From positions 520,847 to 584,846 of the forward strand of contig CACRXP010000190.1 in assembly GCA_902702965.1 (NCBI GenBank): a stretch of 64,000 nt of DNA. Reading direction: 5' to 3'. The stretch is from Spirometra erinaceieuropaei. Lineage: Eukaryota > Platyhelminthes > Cestoda > Diphyllobothriidea > Diphyllobothriidae. The notes beneath the pieces are model-generated. The model did no database searches. It saw only the letters and a program-made list of their open reading frames with translations, and had not been told where the DNA came from. Below are positions 47,087-58,566 of this stretch, piece after piece (position 1 is the first letter of the stretch; every line of letters begins with the position of its first letter). Both the position numbers and the translations under genes were made by a program.

Positions 47087-48420
47087 TTGCCTAAGGTATT
47101 CCCTATTTGCACGCCATCCTACGGTATTTTGACTTCATTAAAACAAATAATTATTTCTCTGCGATTTCCAGCATTTTATCCACATCCTGCCGTCAATTCA
47201 GTGCCCCCTGCTGTTTACCCCGCCCGTTCTTCCCCTCAAAACCGCCATCCCGTTGTACACGACCCACCTAGAGATGTTTCCTCACTGCGGCCGCTTATTT
47301 GGCCTCTGCCTGTTGCTCTGGAACCAGCCAGTCGTCATAATGGCGGTAGCAACATAATAGTGGAAAACCCGAGACATATCGAGCGAAGCGCTGTCGAATG
47401 CTGCAAACTTAAACTCTTTTACACCAATGCTCAGAGTCTGTCTTCTAAGATTGACGAACTGAGAATACAGGTAGCCGATACGCTTCCGGATGTTATGGCA
47501 ATAACAGAAACGTGGCTGTTACAGAACGTTGGTAATTTCGAAGTAGCACTCACAGGATACCAGTTATTTAGGATAAACAGGAGAGGCCGCCAGGATGGAG
47601 GATTGTCTTGTATGTGAAAAGCAACTTAACAGTGTATGAGAGGACCGACAAGATTTCCCACGACACATAGGCAATTTGGCTAACTAAAAAGGCACGAGGA
47701 CCGCAGTCCCTCAAAGCCGTAACTATCTACCGGCCCCGCAGGTGAATCCCGACCCAGATAATTGTCTACTAGAAAGCATAAAAGAGATAGTCAGTCGACC
47801 AGACGTTGTTCTCATAGGGGATATCAACGCATCGTGCATTCAATTTAGCGATATGCAAGCGAAGTGCTCGAAGCATGCCTTCGATTACCGTCTCCTGAAG
47901 ACAGTCCTAAAAGTTCTTCTCATGCAACATGTCCTGTTTCCAACTAGAGCTCGTGGAGGGCAACAGGCCAATTGTTTGGACCTCGTCTTCACCAAAGATC
48001 CTGACAATATGGACGAGGTGTACTGCCTACCTCCGCTCGGTCGAAGTAATCACGCAGTACTTTTATGGGATTACGAACTATATTCTGAACCGTATGCAAA
48101 AACGATACGAAGCCAAATATAAGGAAAGAGGACTTTTGGCAAATGAGAGCTGAGGCATCACAAATAGACTGGGATCCTTTCCTCTCCGATAACGTTAACG
48201 AGGATTGGCATTTATTCAAAGATCGGTAGCTGCATTTAATGAAGGGACACTGTCCTCTATCAATGTCAAGGACATCTACCGACTTCGCTGGCTAACGATG
48301 GACCTCAAAAGGGAGATCAACGAGAAGAGAAGCGTATGGAAGAAGTTTTGCAAAAATGACGATAATGCAGCTTTTACAGAGCATAAAGTTCAAAGAAAGA
48401 GGGTGAGGGTTAATTTTCAA
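47087..48420 (+). pseudogene. LINE family A ORF2, endonuclease part
   Basis: The frame 47087-47617 has a Pro-rich start, then KLFYTNAQSLSSKIDELRIQ (catalytic Asn) and DVMAITETWLLQ (catalytic Glu), the opening of an APE-type endonuclease. A second frame (47742-48122) has VVLIGDINASCI (GD-N motif), LDLVFTKDP and GRSNHAVLLW, where the usual SDH has become SNH. A third frame from 48205 covers the linker WLTMDLKREINEKRSVWKKF. At least two frameshifts plus stops separate the parts, so it is dead. The reverse transcriptase half resumes at about 49.6 kb beyond an inserted B2 LINE. Confidence 0.82.
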
Positions 48421-48909
48421 GATGAGACGGACGCCTGTGATCGCTATAAGATTGAAAATGTTCAGAGGGTTTTCACCCGGAAACTGTTCTCTCAAGTCGC
48501 ACCCGGTACTTCTTATACTCAGAGATGTCATCTGGCGAACATTAAGTTTTTGTGGGTTAGAAGACTCGAAGCTGGCCTTTGCTTCCTGTTTCGCATCAAC
48601 TCTAGCTCCAATCTTCCGTTCGTTGATGCTCTCACTTCGAGAGATCGGTATTATGTCACGCGCAACTCCTGCATGGTGATTCCGCCGCCGCCTCTTTGTA
48701 CTACATCTGAGCGCTCCCTCTTCTTTGCTTCCAAATATGCTTTCCTTTGGATTAATCTTCCGACTGAAATTAGGTCGTCGCCTAAGTTACTGGCATTCAA
48801 GTCAAAATTACGCAAACATCTTACAGCGGAAAACGTAAAGGCACTTTTAACGGTCTCATTCCCGAACATTCAGCTTTTTGACTTCGAGAGGGGTCCTCCT
48901 GGGATTTAG
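48205..48909 (+). pseudogene. Chimeric open frame: LINE A linker fused to LINE B2 C-terminus
   Basis: A continuous 234-codon frame. Residues 1 to about 70 are the family-A endonuclease-RT linker; from about residue 72 on it is the C-terminal region of family B2 (RYKIENVQRVFTRKLF, FLWVRRLEAGLCFLFRINSS, AFLWINLPTEIRSS). The same C-terminal motifs end the intact family-B protein at 61.0-61.37 kb. The join arises where a 5'-truncated B2 copy landed in LINE A. No function is implied; it is open by chance. Confidence 0.75.
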
Positions 48910-49589
48910 TGGTAGATCATGTGGAAACCCTCAATTATATCATTATAAACCCCTGTTTTGAATTGGTTTCTAAATCCACTACTATCATTCCTCCCCCATA
49001 GCGACGATTCTTGCGGTTCCTAATGTCATCTCCCACATTTCGACCTCAAGCGGTCTGTCGACGCTCACGGCAGAACCCTCTGTATTCGCAGACTACTAGT
49101 AGTTCGGTCGTACCTCCCTTCCCCACTCCTCGGTTGGGCTCGAAGCGTACAGTGGCCGATCGCGTCTGGGTTCCTTTCGTCTGGCCTCTTTACCGTGAAT
49201 AGTCTCATCCGGCGTATAAATCCTATCCTGAAGATGTCAGTTCTGCATCCCGTATACCTTACCACATGCAGGCCAGTCCTGTCCGACCCGCATATTTACC
49301 CCTCAAGGTTGACACTTATTTCTGCCCTGACGATGTCCGATTATAATCCGCTATATAACGCCACAGGCAGGCCAGTCCTGCCCTCATTTTTCTGGTATTA
49401 TTATTAATGAGGGTTTTTTTCTCCTGTAAAATTAATCTAATCATTTTAAAATTTTTAAGTAGAGTTTTGTTTCACCGCTCGCTCAACATTTTTTAAATGA
49501 CTACAAATTCAGAAACTATGAAGTGCATTTTGTGTAGATTCTGCCTACCTCGTCTAAAATCTTTATGTACATTTATTTATACTTGCCTT
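48421..49589 (+). mobile_element. 5'-truncated LINE B2 inserted in LINE A
   Basis: It contains the B2 C-terminal coding region (to 48909) and the 3' UTR, with CAGGCCAGTCCTGTCCGACC-type sequence near 49268, also present in the B2 copy at 52.7 kb. It ends with an ATTTATTTAT tail near 49571. GATGA occurs at both edges (48421-48425, 49590-49594), a possible short target duplication, not proven. LINE A homology resumes just downstream. Confidence 0.72.
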
Positions 49590-51290
49590 GATGACACATC
49601 GACGGGTCTTTGATAAAAAATTATTCTTACTAAAAAGCTTGATGGAATATAAATCTCCCGGTCCAGACAAGATCCCAGCAAAGCTGCTCTTTCGGCTTAC
49701 CCGACAGCTGGCTATACCACTACCCTTTCTGCGCCAGAAATCGTTTGGTTCTGGAATCCTTTCCATAAACTGAAAGACGGCCCACATTACACCCCTTTAC
49801 GAAATTGGTAATCGCGCTCTTGCGACGAACTACAGACCCGTCATTCTTACATCAGTCTGTTGCAAAGTGATGGAGAAAGCCATCACAAACGAGCTGATAG
49901 CTTATTTTGAAACCAACAACCTCTTGTCCAATGCACAATACGACTTTCGTAAGGAAAGATCATGCGTAATGAACTTGCTATACACAGTGCAAAGCTGGAC
50001 CTTGCACTCGATGCAAAACACACTGTGCATGTGGTCTATATTGATTTCCGGAAGGCGTTCGACAGTGTTCCGCACCAGCGTCTCCTGTACAAGTTGACAG
50101 TCATGGGTATCGGCGGAAAACTCCTCAAATGGATCGATAACTTCCTCGTCGGCCGTTCCCAAATTGTTTGCTTTGGACTACAGCAACCAAGGCGCACATT
50201 CGCAGAGAGTGGAGTCACACAAGGTTCAGTGATTGGACCAACCCCCTTTCTCTTTTTCATCAGTGATTGTGTCGATGGGTTAACCTGTGATAGTGCCATG
50301 TTTGCAGACGATATAAAAATCTGGAAAGCCACCCAGAATGCTGCCGACGAGACTAACTTCCAAGAAAATCCTTGTCGATTCGACGAGTGGTCCCACAGAT
50401 TTCTCTTGACTTTCAATGTGAGCAAATGAACAATACTGCGCCTCGGCAATCAGACTCCTAGGAAGCAGCAATGCCATCTGAAAGGAATGCCACTCCGAGA
50501 AGCAGAAACGCAGAAAAATCTCGAAATCTGGGTTGCAGGCAGCTTAAAGCCCTCTACACAATGGTGTAAGGCGGTTAAGGCCGCAAACTTCAATGTTATA
50601 CGCCATCAAGCGGGCATTCGCAGTCTCCGATGAAGACTGCTTCTTCAAAATCCTCCGCACGTTTGTAAGGCCGCAACTCGAATATGAAATTCAGGCCCGG
50701 GGAGTATTGAAGCAGTAGGATTACAATCTGCTCGAAAAGGTGAGGAGAAGAGCAACAAAATTAATAAGAGGTCAAGTGCACTGCCATACGAGATTTGATT
50801 AACTAACCTTAATCTCTATCCTCTGAGTTGTAGATATTTGCGCGGAAACTTGATCCAAACTTTCTGTATCGTGCGTGGCTTGGACTGCGCACTCCGATAC
50901 GACGTAATGTTCTAACTCGCCACTACAACTAACCTCCGGGGATTTCCCTTCAAGCCACATGTGCCTCAGGATAGATTGGATGGGAGAAAGTATTTTTCCC
51001 CACCGTGTCGTGGAACCGTGGAATAACCTGCCCGAGACTATTGTTATGTCTCGATCTGTTGAGACTTTTAAATTTCGGCTTGACAGACATATGCTGCAGC
51101 AACAAACGGTATATGTGATTTTGTAACCATAAAACCAGTCGTTTATATAAATCGATGTCTGCATTCACTTGATGCTGTAATTTCTTCACATCTTTGCTTC
51201 TTTTATCCATTTTTATGTACAAATAGGGAGTTCAAAGGCGTAAGCCTATTTCCTTCGAATACACTGACTGATACTAAAGTTATGTGAAGG
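49590..51290 (+). pseudogene. LINE family A ORF2, reverse transcriptase part and 3' end
   Basis: RT blocks follow in order. LMEYKSPGPDKIPAKLLFRL is block 1. NYRPVILTSVCCKVMEKAIT comes next. YIDFRKAFDSVPHQRLLYKL holds the first catalytic Asp. SGVTQGSVIG follows. AMFADDIKIWKATQ holds FADD, the catalytic pair. Thumb sequence then degrades with many stops to about 51.07 kb. Two main frames are used (49588-49773 and 49962-50429). The 3' UTR ends near CAAATAGGGAGTTCAAAGGC at about 51222. This continues the endonuclease at 47-48.4 kb. The linker segment of about 100 codons between the two parts is missing. Confidence 0.85.
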
Positions 51291-52442
51291 AAGGATTGGA
51301 TTGAGATGAGGATCAAAATAGCTGAATAAAATAGCGTGAGAACAAATTATATGACTGTGATTGCCTCTTTGGCTAAAACAAGTATACCGAGCAAATAGTT
51401 GTTTGTATATTTAACTGTGTTTAGAGGAATTATCCAGCAGTTCTGTTGGTATCATTTGACAAATCAAACGAACGCAGTAGTTCATTGGTGGGCAGCGAGC
51501 GGCCATTCAGTAGGTGTGAGTCTGATTAGACCTTCGAACCATGCACATCCGAGAAGATTTGGCAGAAAAGCATGAAGAACTTCACACTTAAAATTAAAGG
51601 CCGTCGCTCTCAGGGGCTTTGACAGAGACGCGGAATATTGGGATGGGCGTACGATGGAGTCAGAAGCAACAAAGGCAACTGAAACTAACGCTGAAGGTGC
51701 TGAAAGATGATGTGAATGAGAAGGCGGAGTGAGCGTAATACTACGATGGGCTTCTGGGGCGCATGATCGAATAATTTCTCGACGCTGTCAGCAAGATATC
51801 ACCATACTATATATTTTATTGGAAAGGGTAGACTCTGGTTGAGAAGATTGACCCCATTCTCCATTCCACCAAGGTAGCTGTGTCCGCTGAAAGGTTTTTC
51901 TTTTCTCAGACGACCTGGAGTGCTTTTAAAACCACTGAAAGCTTCTAACTAAAATAGCGGAATTTTTTCGGCGCCGGAATATTACATTTGTTTGTGCAAC
52001 TTCATAGTTGAAGCCACATGAGTGAAGAAGATAGTGGCAGGTGCAAGGGGCTAATTACAACCAAGAATCACCTAGCGATAAATTCAGATTTCCTTATCCA
52101 TCCGTCACAGGCTCCACTAGTTGCTAGATGAACAAACGAATTGGGACACAGACAGTCCTAAGAGGGAATGTCTGATGCATCCTAACTGAGGAGTTTGTTA
52201 AAAATTAAAGGGAGTAGACCGACAGTGGGGAGGGAGGCATAGCAAGCGTTTAGCGCGATTGCATCGAGCGGTCTAGTATTACTAAAGGATTAAAGTAGTC
52301 ACTTATGCCTAGAAAAGCAGATTTCTTGAGGCGACACATGTATACGGTGGCCAAGGACTTACGAAACCCTTTGACTAAATCCCTCATTTCTACATGTAAG
52401 CAGCAGATAAGATGGAACTGCGCCTTTAGCTAGTAACACATT
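51291..52442. other. Unannotated DNA
   Basis: No long frame, domain or recurrent repeat was recognised. Confidence 0.45.
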
Positions 52443-53484
52443 TAAATAAATAAATTGACTTACCGAGCACCGTTGAAGGTACATTTACAGCACGTAAAAA
52501 TAAATTTTAAAGCGAATTTTATAGCAAGTACAGAGACTCTATACAGTACCCAGTTCGTGTTTACAGAATAAACATTCAGATAATAGAAAACGGCCAGTGA
52601 GCAGTGAAGAAAACTCCTTGTTTTGAAGAGGACCAAAAATGTGATTTGACTAGCCTTTAAGGAGAAAAGATTGTCGCTCATCGGAAGATAAATATGAGGG
52701 TTTGACAGGACTGGCCTGCATACGTTATTTTGTGAGGGATTTGAAACAGACAGAATTCCTAAACCGGATAAGGCTGCCAGTGTCAAAGTGGCGAGACAAG
52801 AGAGCTAGACGCGATCGGTCACAGACTGCTTAGAGTCCAACCGGGGAGGGGACATTAAAGGCTGAGGCGGTCATCAAAGCGTACACGGAGGTGCGATCAT
52901 GACACTTTCTTTCTGACTGATCAAACTTCTAGCAGACGGCGATAGTTAGGGATGCCGCCGTGATTGACAAGAGACCGCCTTGGGTCCAAATTACGAGATG
53001 ACATCAGATAATCACGAAAATCATCGCTGCAAGGAAGGAATGATAACAGTGGATTTATTCGCCAATTAAAATCAGGCAGTTATAAAAATCTAAGTGAGTT
53101 TCCACCTGAACAGGCAAAACACTAGTTATCTACCATTAAATCTCAGGAGGATCCTTGTCAAGGTCAAGAAGCTGGGTGTTCGGGAATGAAACGGTCAACA
53201 GCGTCTTAAGGCTTTCCGGTCTAAGCTGCCATCACAATTTTGATTTAAATACCTATAACTTAGACGATGAAGTACAAAGAGGCGGCATGATCATCATGGA
53301 GGAGTTACGCAAGGCATAAGACTGATCTTTCGAAGTAAAAGTGTCAATGCGCGGAAGACTAGAGTTAGAGTTAATGCGTAACGGAAAAGAAAGGTCAACT
53401 TCCAGTCTTCTAATCCACAAAAACATACTGCTCGCCAACTGACATCTTTCATTAAATGAATCTCTTCTTACTTACTTGTTGGCA
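52443..53484 (-). pseudogene. LINE B2 3' half on minus strand
   Basis: On the minus strand FNERCQLASSMFLWIRRLEV and FPLRINSNSSLPRIDTFTSK (53445-53253) match the B2 C-terminus at 48.5 kb. The 3' UTR follows, with CGGCCAGTCCTGTCAAACCC-like sequence near 52.70 kb, and ends in an AATTTATTTATTTA tail at about 52445-52458. Its 5' half lies at 55056-56900, separated by an insertion. Confidence 0.8.
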
Positions 53485-53574
53485 TCCATGGAGAACTGGA
53501 CGAAATCCATTGAAATAGGTCAATTAGTCGACGCCGTGTGCACTGACTCATGAAAGGCTGCCTGAACTGTCTGA

Positions 53575-54520
53575 GCTGCGAGCGCGTAAGGTTTGCCGAT
53601 GATATCAAGTTGTGGAAGTTAATACAGAAGCCGGAAGATTCTCTAAAGTTACAAAACGGTCTGAATCGTTTGTAAAAGAGGGTCTTAACCTCAACCTTAA
53701 CGGATGTCGACTTATCCGATTACGATCTAGCAACAATAGGCCGTTGAGATTTGAATCTCACTACTTTATAGGAGATCGTCATTTCGAATCAGTCAACGAG
53801 TTAAGAGACCTTGGTGTGTGGATGACGTCAACTCTAAAACCATCGTCTCACTGCGCCAAGGTATAAAAGTAAGCTATGGATATCCTAAGTGCGATTGGAA
53901 GATCCTTCCTCAATTTTGACGAAGAACCTAGCGGTCGAGTATTTGGGACATTTGTTCGACCAATGTCGGAATACTACGTTCAGGCATGGTGTCCCTGGGC
54001 GAAACAAGATTACACCCTACTGGAGAACGTCCAACGGAGAGCAACTAAGCTGGTCAGCAGGGTAAGTTGCTCGCGGTATGAAAGACATCTGAAAAAGTTA
54101 AAAATATTGCCTCTCTCTTATAGACAACACATAGAGGATATGATCATGGCCTTCAGAGTCGTCCGTGGGCTGCACTGTGCTCTTCAGTTTGACAATTTCT
54201 TCGAACTGGCCCGAGCGACTAATCTTCGAGACCACTGATACCAATTGAGGATAATACATGCCAAGCTTGAAATGAGGGCCGAATTCTTCTCCCACCGGCT
54301 CGTTGAAGGATAAAATGATTTGCCGAACTTTGTTGTCTTGGTGGAAAATTTTAAGACCTTCAAAGAAAACTTGATAAATGTATGCTTTATGGTCAAACAT
54401 TTACACGATGTGAATGACTGACATAACTGTTATGTAAATATGTGCACGTGTTTCATCCGTCTATCTGTAAATAGGGTTTTCAAAGGCTCTGCCTATATCC
54501 CTTATATATACTGAATTACA
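53575..54520 (+). pseudogene. LINE family A reverse transcriptase C-terminal fragment
   Basis: It begins around the catalytic box (VRFADDIKLWK at about 53587-53620) and runs through the thumb: VNELRDLGVWMTSTLKPSSH, FGTFVRPMSEYYVQAWCPWA, LLENVQRRATKLVS and LPLSYRQHIEDMIMAFRVVR. Two main frames (53612-53866, 53876-54238) plus a late break show it is inactive. The 3' UTR has the family signature GTAAATAGGGTTTTCAAAGG at 54470, as in the copy at 51.2 kb. It lacks the 5' three-quarters of the element. Confidence 0.85.
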
Positions 54521-55029
54521 AATACTGGATGCAGCGCTTCGGTGAAAGCCGTAATACTTACGCTTCATAGCAACGAATAACTACTCAACGACAACAAATA
54601 TTTGTACTTTCAACATTGTTCGCAAAATAATAAGTGAAATTATACTAATACATATGTTACTACACCTTAATAAGCATAACGAATACCCTAAATGGCATAA
54701 CTTGGAAAATAAAGAAGTATCAGACACAAAAGGGACGCCGAAGTACTTGTTAATATGTCATAAACAATCACAGGACGAGAGAACCGCAACGCTTACCCCA
54801 GACACAGCAAAAGATCAATGGCGTCGCATTGGCCCACTTAAACAAAGCACCTTAATCAGCCTATTTCGAGACATAACCACTGCTCACAATATGAAGATTC
54901 CTGGTACTTTATGAGTGATATAGGGTATATCTTGACTAATTTAGCACTTTGCAATGCAGAAGTGGTCACCTACACGATTGGGAGGTCCTCCAAAATTTCT
55001 TCAAATTTGGCGTGGCCATGGCCGCGCTT

Positions 55030-55052
55030 GGCCACACCTTGTAGGTGTGGCC
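55030..55052. other. Strong GC hairpin
   Basis: GGCCACACCT and AGGTGTGGCC form a perfect 10-bp stem around a TGT loop, extended by a T-A pair. It lies a few bases inside the right edge of the insertion at 53485-55055. Confidence 0.85.
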
Positions 55053-55055
55053 AGG

Positions 55056-56900
55056 TGTTGGCAGGGGCCTGACAGAAGAGTTTCCGAGTAAAGGCTCTCT
55101 GAACGCTTTCGGTTTTATTACGACCACAGGCGTTCACTAAACCAAAAAGGCCACATCAGTCAAAGACGGGAAGAACAAATATTTGATAAAATCTTAACTT
55201 CAGTTCCTGAAGGAAAAATTATGTGATATGAACCCACATATTTGCGCAGCCAGAGCAGAGATTCTATCTGCATGAGGTGATAACGTAAGCTTATCCGTAT
55301 CGTTTAACCCTAGGTCGTTTGTGTCGAAGCATTCTGAGAGTGGGTTGTTCAGAAAAATTATCCGGCCAGGAAGTTTGACAGGACCAAAAGCCGTGAAACT
55401 ACATTTGGCTGATTAAAACTCCATCTGTCATTTTTTAATCCAGTTCCATAAGCGTAGTAAATCTGCACTAATTCTTTCACCACAAACATTTACGGGGTCC
55501 TTAGAATATGAAAAAACACACTTGAGATCATCAGCCTAGGCAAACGCTTGCAAATTTCTCAGTTCAGTCGAAATATCATTGATGTAAAAAAGGAAGAGTA
55601 GCGGACCCAGAGCCGTGCCTTGATGCACGCCACTTTTGATCGAGTAAGGTGTCGAGTAGCTATTACCGAACAGAACGTTCCGATATCGGTTGGATAGATA
55701 GGACCTGATGAAGTCGAGCGGAGGCCGTCGGTTGCTGAGAGTTCCCAGTTTTACTATAAGACGTCTACGGGGATTTTTGTCGAAGGTTTTGCTAAGATCA
55801 TAGTAGATAACTACCACTGTCTGCTGTTCATTGCGAAGAGAAGTGCCTAGATTAAGAAAGGTTAAGTGGTAAGTTTTGCAAGACTTTTTAAGTAAAACTC
55901 GATGGTTCTTAGAGTTCAGAAGCTGATTAGCTAGACAGTCAAGAATTTTATTGGAAATTATAGTTTCAATAAATTTTGCTAGAGACGTTGCTTTGTGCAC
56001 GTCCCGATAGTTATTAACATTAGGCAGTGATCCAGACTCCAAGGCAGGAATGATATCTGATGTCTTCCATGTTTACAGAAAAAATCCTCTCGGAATATAA
56101 AACCACAATAAATGACTAAGCAATATGGGAATTTCGAATGCCTGTTTAATAATCAAATTTGAAATTCCGTCCGTTCTCGAGCAGTAAGAATTGTTCAAAC
56201 GACTTATATGTCTTTTAATTAGAGCTGAGAAGACATCGATCGTACTTAATGTCCTATCTGAAAGGTACCGAAAGAAAGGGACTGGTTCGGACTCAGTACT
56301 AAGGCGTTCTGCAAAGAAAGCACTATACAGCTCCGCCTTGTTCGTGTCATCGATGAGGAGGATTTTTTATGGTTTAGCAGGGGTGGAAGTTCGTGACCAC
56401 GCTTGCAGGAGGACTGATGAGGGAAGATGTTAGCGACAGTTTTGGCAGGGATCGGATCACTAAGAGCGAGTAATTTTCTTTGCATTTTGCACGCTTGGCG
56501 CATCCTTGAGGCTATTTCGAAGATTTCTGTGATTTATAGATGGACGGATAAAGAGCCAGCGGAAAAATTACGAAGCTGCCGTCTCGACTTTTTAGTCTTT
56601 TACACAAAAAGTGAGGAACAAAGGAGTCTGAAAGAGTAAGATGTGAGGTACCTACGAGGAACAAATTCTGAGATTTCTTTGGAAGCATTGGACATGACGT
56701 CATAAAGAACTGCCGCATTATTACAGGGGAGAAGGCCACGTCAACCCAACGTTTCGGCATAGTTATTAATCAAGTCTTTGTTCACGCAATCGAAATTCGG
56801 TTAGGTTCAAACTGTGTTAGTTTTCTTTGAAAAGACAAGTAGTGATCAACAAATTGCAACAAGGTCGAGGCGCGCAGCTCAATTTCAAAGATAAGTGAGG
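55056..56900 (-). pseudogene. LINE B2 5' half: endonuclease end, linker and reverse transcriptase
   Basis: Reading down from 56.9 kb, frames give SLIFEIELRAST (end of endonuclease), SEFVPRRYLTSYSF (linker), DDTNKAELYSAFFAERLSTE and SRTDGISNLIIKQAFEIPIL (RT block 1). Then a 168-codon frame (55536-56042) has VNNYRDVHKATSLAKFIETI, VVIYYDLSKTFD (catalytic Asp) and SGVHQGTALGPLLFLFYIND. The catalytic YADD box reads FA-stop-ADDLK: a TAG at 55536-55538 replaces the Tyr codon. More breaks follow. It continues at 53484 beyond the insertion. Confidence 0.82.
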
Positions 56901-57186
56901 ATTTGCATTTATCTGGATATTCTTAAGCAATTAATGCCTGTTATTTACTTGAGTGCCTTTTAAAAGTCGCCTTCCAATACAAGGTATAATTTTTCCCCAG
57001 TTTTATTTGACAATCTGGCCAAATAGTCGTATTTTGTAAAAAAAACCTTTGTAGTGACTCCTTTCCCTACTAACTCTTTCTATTTTTGTAGTTAAATAAC
57101 AGTAGCACTTGTTATTTAGTGCGATTTTCCGTACGTTGGCAACGTCTTGACCCTTCTTCTGTAACGAAAAACTTCTCCTGTCTGTA
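56901..57186 (+). other. Probable 5' UTR/leader of LINE B
   Basis: It lies between the end of recognisable B2 sequence and the ORF1 ATG. The exact 5' end of LINE B cannot be set without another copy. An internal promoter would be expected here for this class of element; none can be identified by eye. Confidence 0.4.
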
Positions 57187-58566
57187 ATGTCCCGCAGAGC
57201 ACGAGCTAAAAGGCGAAAGCTTGCGGCCTCCCCACCGTCTCTGGGTGCTAAAGTCGTGACTGAAGACATAGCAGGTGCCAGCGTATGTTCTTCGCCGTCT
57301 GCAGATCTGATTAACTCACAAATCCCTTTAGTATATGTAGAACCTCTTGACCCTTCAGTCGTCCAAAAATACGCCCCTGCTAGTCGTAGCAGGCCATCAG
57401 CCGGCGAAATAGTCGACCACTTGATTTATGACGACATAAATAGTACTTCTGAAAAAGTAATTGAGCAAGCTTTTAAACTTATTGGGGTAATAAGTTCGGA
57501 AACTGAGAAAGGAATTAAATGCAAGCATATTTTTTACTGCGAAACATTCTGAGCCACGTATCTGCTATGGAGGGAGCGCATTTGTTCCTACAAAGTTGTG
57601 GCTTGAGTTTCAGTGTCGCACATGCTAAGCGACTTCACTCGCTTAACCGTAATGCGCCGATACTAGTTACCCTTTTCTCCATGATAGAAGTCGATTTTAT
57701 CTTGTCGAGTAGGGAGATAACTAGAGACTTCTGCCGTAAATGGCGCTGCTCCGTTTCGCCAGACCTCACACCCCTGCAGCGAAGACTGAATAAATTAAAA
57801 TTGGCAAAAACCAACACCAAGATAATGACACCTACTGTCAGTTTGAATAAGCCCTCTACAACACCATCTGCGGCATATGCACATCACGGCATAGTCAATT
57901 CCGTAGGGAATTTCGACTACTTTTAATGCTGAACTCTTTAAACACACTACCACGCCTGGTATAAACACGCCTCTATCGACTCCCTCAGCAACCCCTAGTA
58001 AGCCTAAGCATGTGCCTAAGTCAAAGGCAAATCCAATTGCTGTCTCAGCCACTCGGACACCCAATAAATCCAGCACCAGTATAAAATGTTTTCCTCCACA
58101 ATCGGCGAACAGTGCCTCAAATACCCCGACTCAAAACGTAGCGGGTTCGCAACTGCCCCCCAGCCCTCATATCAAGGCAGTTAGGCCGAATATGCCGATT
58201 TTCCCACCGTTTAATAGACCTCTTGTTCCAATGGAAACAATGCGTCCCCCACCCCCTAACTTGTTTCCTCCACGGCCGTTTTACCAATGTATTCCTCATG
58301 CTAATGTCCATACTGGATCAGTTAACTCATCCGATCCTCAGTTTCGTCCCGGCTGGAATACGTTGCAGAATCTGCCCCGCGGATTTCCAACTGAAAATAA
58401 GTTAGCTAACAATAGTTACCAGTTTACCTGCCCGTCATTCCCTCCCCCAAGTCCTCCCCTTTTTTATCCACGTCAGAATTTTTTGATGCCACAAAATTTT
58501 TTGCATGACCTGATAGTTGCATCCGGACCATTTGCTCCGTGGGCAGCCCAGAACTGGACGATGTAG
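57187..58566 (+). pseudogene. LINE family B ORF1, two frame changes
   Basis: Three successive frames cover one protein. 57187-57552 starts at ATG with a basic MSRRARAKRRKLAA leader. 57519-57926 has APILVTLFSMIEVDFILSSR and SPDLTPLQRRLNKLKL, an RRM-like/C-terminal block of CR1/Jockey-type ORF1. The third, open from 57907 to 58566, is Pro-, Asn- and Phe-rich (PPPPNLFPPRPF, PPPSPPLFYPRQNF). The frame goes 1-0-1, so two compensating indels or sequencing errors would explain it. Overlap zones are 57519-57552 and 57907-57926. The role is presumed RNA binding and chaperoning of the LINE transcript. The last 58 bases overlap the open frame of ORF2. Confidence 0.72.

Larger units (their letters stand above)
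53485..55055 (+). mobile_element. Insertion splitting LINE B2, containing a LINE A 3' end
   Basis: TGTTGGCA occurs at 53477-53484 and again at 55056-55063, so 1571 bp sit between direct 8-bp copies. B2 coding homology stops at one edge and resumes at the other. Inside, 53575-54520 is a LINE A 3' part. The remaining DNA, about 54520-55055, is unassigned and contains a strong hairpin near its right edge. Confidence 0.75.

Noticed and set aside
47087..51290. LTR retrotransposon or viral polymerase
   Set aside because: An APE-type endonuclease precedes the RT, and there is no protease, integrase, RNase H or LTR; the order is that of a non-LTR LINE.
54654..54914. 86-codon + frame in the insertion at 53.5-55.1 kb
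   Set aside because: It is short, without a recognisable domain, in DNA of unknown origin; not enough to call a gene.
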